DNA of 64,000 nt. It comes from JAEDHM01 sp964368645. Lineage in GTDB: Bacteria > Bacillota > Clostridia > Christensenellales > CAG-1252. The stretch spans positions 133,435 through 197,434 of the forward strand of contig CAYJBY010000001.1 in assembly GCA_964368645.1 (NCBI GenBank). Direction: 5' to 3'. Below are positions 61,881-64,000 of the stretch, in pieces. The translations under genes were made by a program, and so were the position numbers. The number at the start of each line of letters is the position of its first letter. Positions within the stretch are counted from its first letter, which is position 1. The notes under the pieces are model-generated. The model searched no databases and had not been told where the DNA came from. It saw only the letters and a program-made list of their open reading frames with translations.

Positions 61881-62552
61881 ATGTTCAAGATATTAGTAGT
61901 AGAGGACGACACAGGTCTTAATAAGCTAATCGCCACCGCGCTCACGAAGCACGGTTACAGCGTCGTTACCGCCGAGAACGGTATCGATGCTCTTGCCGTT
62001 GCCGATGCGGAATACGTGGATTTGGTTATCAGCGACATTATGATGCCCCGTATGAACGGCTACGAATTAGCACGCGCCCTGCGCGAGCGCGACAAGACTC
62101 GCCCCATACTGATGATTTCCGTCAAGGACACCTTTTACGACAAGCAAAAGGGGTTTTTACTGGGAATAGACGACTATATGACAAAGCCCCTCGACGTGGG
62201 CGAGCTGGTACTTCGCACCGAGGCTCTTCTGCGCCGCGCCAAGATAGTCAGCGAGCATAAGCTGACGATAGGCGGCACCACCCTTAACTACGACAATTTG
62301 TCCGTAACGGTTAAGGACGTCACAACGGTATTGCCGCAAAAGGAGTTTTACCTCTTATTCAAATTCCTTTCCTACCCCTCCAAGATTTTCACCCGTAATC
62401 AGCTTATGGACGAGTTCTGGGGGCCGTTCAGCGAGTCGACCGACCGCACGGTGGACGTACATATCACCCGACTGCGCGACAGGTTCAAGGACAACGAGGA
62501 TTTCGAGATAGTAACGGTACGAGGCTTAGGCTACAAGGCAGAGAAAAAATGA
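61881..62552 (+). CDS. OmpR-family response regulator, PhoP-like
   Basis: 223 residues. Receiver domain with VEDDTGLNKLIATALTKHG, the phospho-Asp in DLVISDIMMPRMNGYELARA near residue 52, Ser in place of the usual Thr in LMISVKD, and Lys in YMTKPL. Winged-helix domain with STDRTVDVHITRLRDRF and VRGLGYKAE at the end. ATG 61881 fits the alignment and the promoter; no ribosome site is possible because the transcript should start at or next to the ATG. Coupled to the kinase gene by an ATGA overlap. Confidence 0.92.
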   Translation: MFKILVVEDDTGLNKLIATALTKHGYSVVTAENGIDALAVADAEYVDLVISDIMMPRMNGYELARALRERDKTRPILMISVKDTFYDKQKGFLLGIDDYMTKPLDVGELVLRTEALLRRAKIVSEHKLTIGGTTLNYDNLSVTVKDVTTVLPQKEFYLLFKFLSYPSKIFTRNQLMDEFWGPFSESTDRTVDVHITRLRDRFKDNEDFEIVTVRGLGYKAEKK

Positions 62553-63655
62553 ACGACGACAAGAAGACCACACAATCAGGCAAACCTGCCTCCAATATAA
62601 GATTCATCGGCAAAATGCAGGTGAGAATGGTCGCCCTCGTGGTGACTGTTTTGGTGGTAACGGCGGTTATACTGATAGTTACCGCATACCTTTTGAGCCA
62701 ATCCACCTCTCTTGAAAAGCTGATAACGGGGCAATCGGAGATGAGTACCCTGCTAGGCGGTATGCTGGCGTTCACCGTAATCGGCATAGTGGTGGCTTCC
62801 GTGCTGTGCAGCTTTTATCTGCGCAGTCTTAAGGACCTTAAGGACGCAATGCAAAAGGTGGCGGAGGGAGATTTTGACGTTAAGCTCAAGGTCAACCCCA
62901 AGACGGAAGTAGGCACCCTTTGTTACGACTTCAACAAGATGGTTGCCGACCTCAAAAAGTTGGAAACCTTTAAGGACGAGTTCATAGTCAACGCTTCCCA
63001 CGAGTTCAAAACCCCCCTTAGCACCATTAAGGGCTACGCGTCCTTAATATCGGAAGGCTCGCTGACCGAGGAGGAAGTTAAGCAGTACGCGGAATATATA
63101 ATGGACGCGTCGGCACGGCTTTCCACGCTGACTGGCAACATACTCAAGCTTTCCAAGCTGGACACGCAGGAGATTATTTTCGAGCAAAAGGTTTTCAACC
63201 CTGCGGAGCAAATCCGAGAGGTTATCCTCGCTCTGGAAAAGAAGTGGACGGTCAAGAATTTGGATTTTGACATAGATATGGACGAGGTGAAAATCAGCGG
63301 CAACCCCGACCTGATTCAGCAGGTTTGGCAGAATCTGATTGACAACGCCGTGAAGTTCAGCAACAAGGACGGCAAAATCACCGTGTCCTTAAAGTCGGAC
63401 GGCGACAGGATCAAGGTGCTTATAGCCGACAACGGCATCGGAATGGACGCGGAAACCATACTTCACGCCTTTGATAAGTTTTATCAAGGCGACACCTCCC
63501 GAAGCAAGGACGGCAACGGCTTGGGCTTGGCGTTAGTCAAGAGAATTATCGAGATAAGCGGCGGCACGATAACCTTAAGCAGTCAAAAGGACGAGGGAAC
63601 CGCATTCACGCTGTACCTTCCCGTTAAAAGCGAAACGGCGCAGTACCAAAAATAA
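62549..63655 (+). CDS. Sensor histidine kinase, PhoR/WalK-like
   Basis: 368 residues. Two membrane segments (about 28-50 and 70-92) with only a ~20-residue outside loop, so it has almost no extracytoplasmic sensor domain. A HAMP domain (about 92-145) follows, then the H-box VNASHEFKTPLSTIKGYASL near 149, N-box LIDNAVKFSN near 262, DNGIGMD, and G2 box GNGLGLALVKRI. Such kinases usually sense through the membrane or a partner protein. Partner of the response regulator just upstream. Confidence 0.92.
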   Translation: MNDDKKTTQSGKPASNIRFIGKMQVRMVALVVTVLVVTAVILIVTAYLLSQSTSLEKLITGQSEMSTLLGGMLAFTVIGIVVASVLCSFYLRSLKDLKDAMQKVAEGDFDVKLKVNPKTEVGTLCYDFNKMVADLKKLETFKDEFIVNASHEFKTPLSTIKGYASLISEGSLTEEEVKQYAEYIMDASARLSTLTGNILKLSKLDTQEIIFEQKVFNPAEQIREVILALEKKWTVKNLDFDIDMDEVKISGNPDLIQQVWQNLIDNAVKFSNKDGKITVSLKSDGDRIKVLIADNGIGMDAETILHAFDKFYQGDTSRSKDGNGLGLALVKRIIEISGGTITLSSQKDEGTAFTLYLPVKSETAQYQK

Positions 63656-64000
63656 ACGGCAGAAGTGCGTAACCAACCGCGTATCGACATAAGTCAACCG
63701 CGCACACTAGTCAACGGCAACGGCAACCGCGTATCGACTACAGGCTAGAATAACCGACCGCGCACACCGACCAACCGCGTGCAATATAAATAATAAGCGG
63801 CAGGAGTGCGTAACCAACCAACGGCAACGGCGTATCGACATAAGTCAACAGCGCACACTAACCAACATCGACAACCAAGAACGTATCAACAGCAAGGTAC
63901 ACCTACAAACCGCGCACACCGACTAACCGCGCACACTAACTAACACAAGCACACAAGACGGCGGCAGTTCCCACCGTTTACGCATAAAGAACCGAAAAGT
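63656..64000. repeat. Terminal spacer with private repeats
   Basis: No gene to the window edge. GTGCGTAACCAACCGCGTATCG at 63666 (given in part) recurs in diverged form from 63806 (offset ~140). CGCGCACAC(C/T)(A/G)A and ACTAACCGCGC words are repeated at least six times. Confidence 0.78.

Overview
The window looks like a chromosomal piece of an anaerobic, low-to-mid G+C Firmicute, most likely of class Clostridia. The pointers are a YyaC-type sporulation protein, a HisZ/short-HisG histidine pathway, a TrpR-like YerC regulator, a stand-alone AICAR transformylase paired with a PurO-type IMP cyclohydrolase, NupNOPQ-type nucleoside import, strong AGGAGG ribosome sites and many consensus TTGACA-N17-TATAAT promoters. 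I recognise no tRNA, rRNA, insertion sequence, prophage or CRISPR array.

Layout. 1-3903 (minus) is an operon of a UvrD-like helicase, a coiled-coil protein and a membrane protein cut by the window edge. 3960-6371 (minus) holds an odd GGQ-bearing release-factor relative and an SPFH membrane protein with a 53-residue ribbon-helix-helix gene. 6520-9900 (plus) holds gltX and a two-component system, followed by an unidentified structured transcript. 10269-23667 (minus) is a ten-gene purine operon (purE-C-F-M-N-purO-purH-D-L-folD). I read a ZTP riboswitch with an overlapping terminator and a consensus promoter about 350-500 bp upstream of it. 24.2-26.7 kb is an accessory patch: a three-gene envelope operon, a divergent XRE repressor with twin operators, and dispersed repeats. 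A GH13 glucosidase, yyaC and pgsA follow. 30313-38131 (plus) is the histidine operon. 38.6-41.6 kb holds two hydrolases and a small membrane protein. 42-44.2 kb (minus) holds gapA and fba. 44.3-50.5 kb is accessory: zinc-ribbon membrane protein, three XRE regulators, an orphan histidine kinase and a lipoprotein, with a perfect 60-bp direct repeat around the first part. 50.9-58.7 kb is purine salvage and uptake: hpt, xpt and a nucleoside ABC importer. 59.5-63.7 kb has an esterase, a lipoprotein and a PhoP/PhoR-like two-component system.

How it fits together. Purine synthesis, one-carbon supply (folD) and sensing of one-carbon shortage (ZTP riboswitch) sit in one transcription unit; salvage and import of bases and nucleosides lie 27 kb away. 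purB, purK and a histidinol-phosphate phosphatase are not in the window and must be elsewhere or replaced.

Two features of the non-coding DNA stand out. First, nearly every long spacer, including spacers inside the purine and histidine operons, is filled with a degenerate tandem or nested repeat whose words occur only in that spacer. Second, a dispersed element with TGTCATTCTGA ends and a separate ~40-bp hairpin element recur at about 23.8, 24.2, 26.1-26.5, 29.9-30.2, 48.6-48.8, 50.7 and 51.9-52.4 kb, around the accessory genes.
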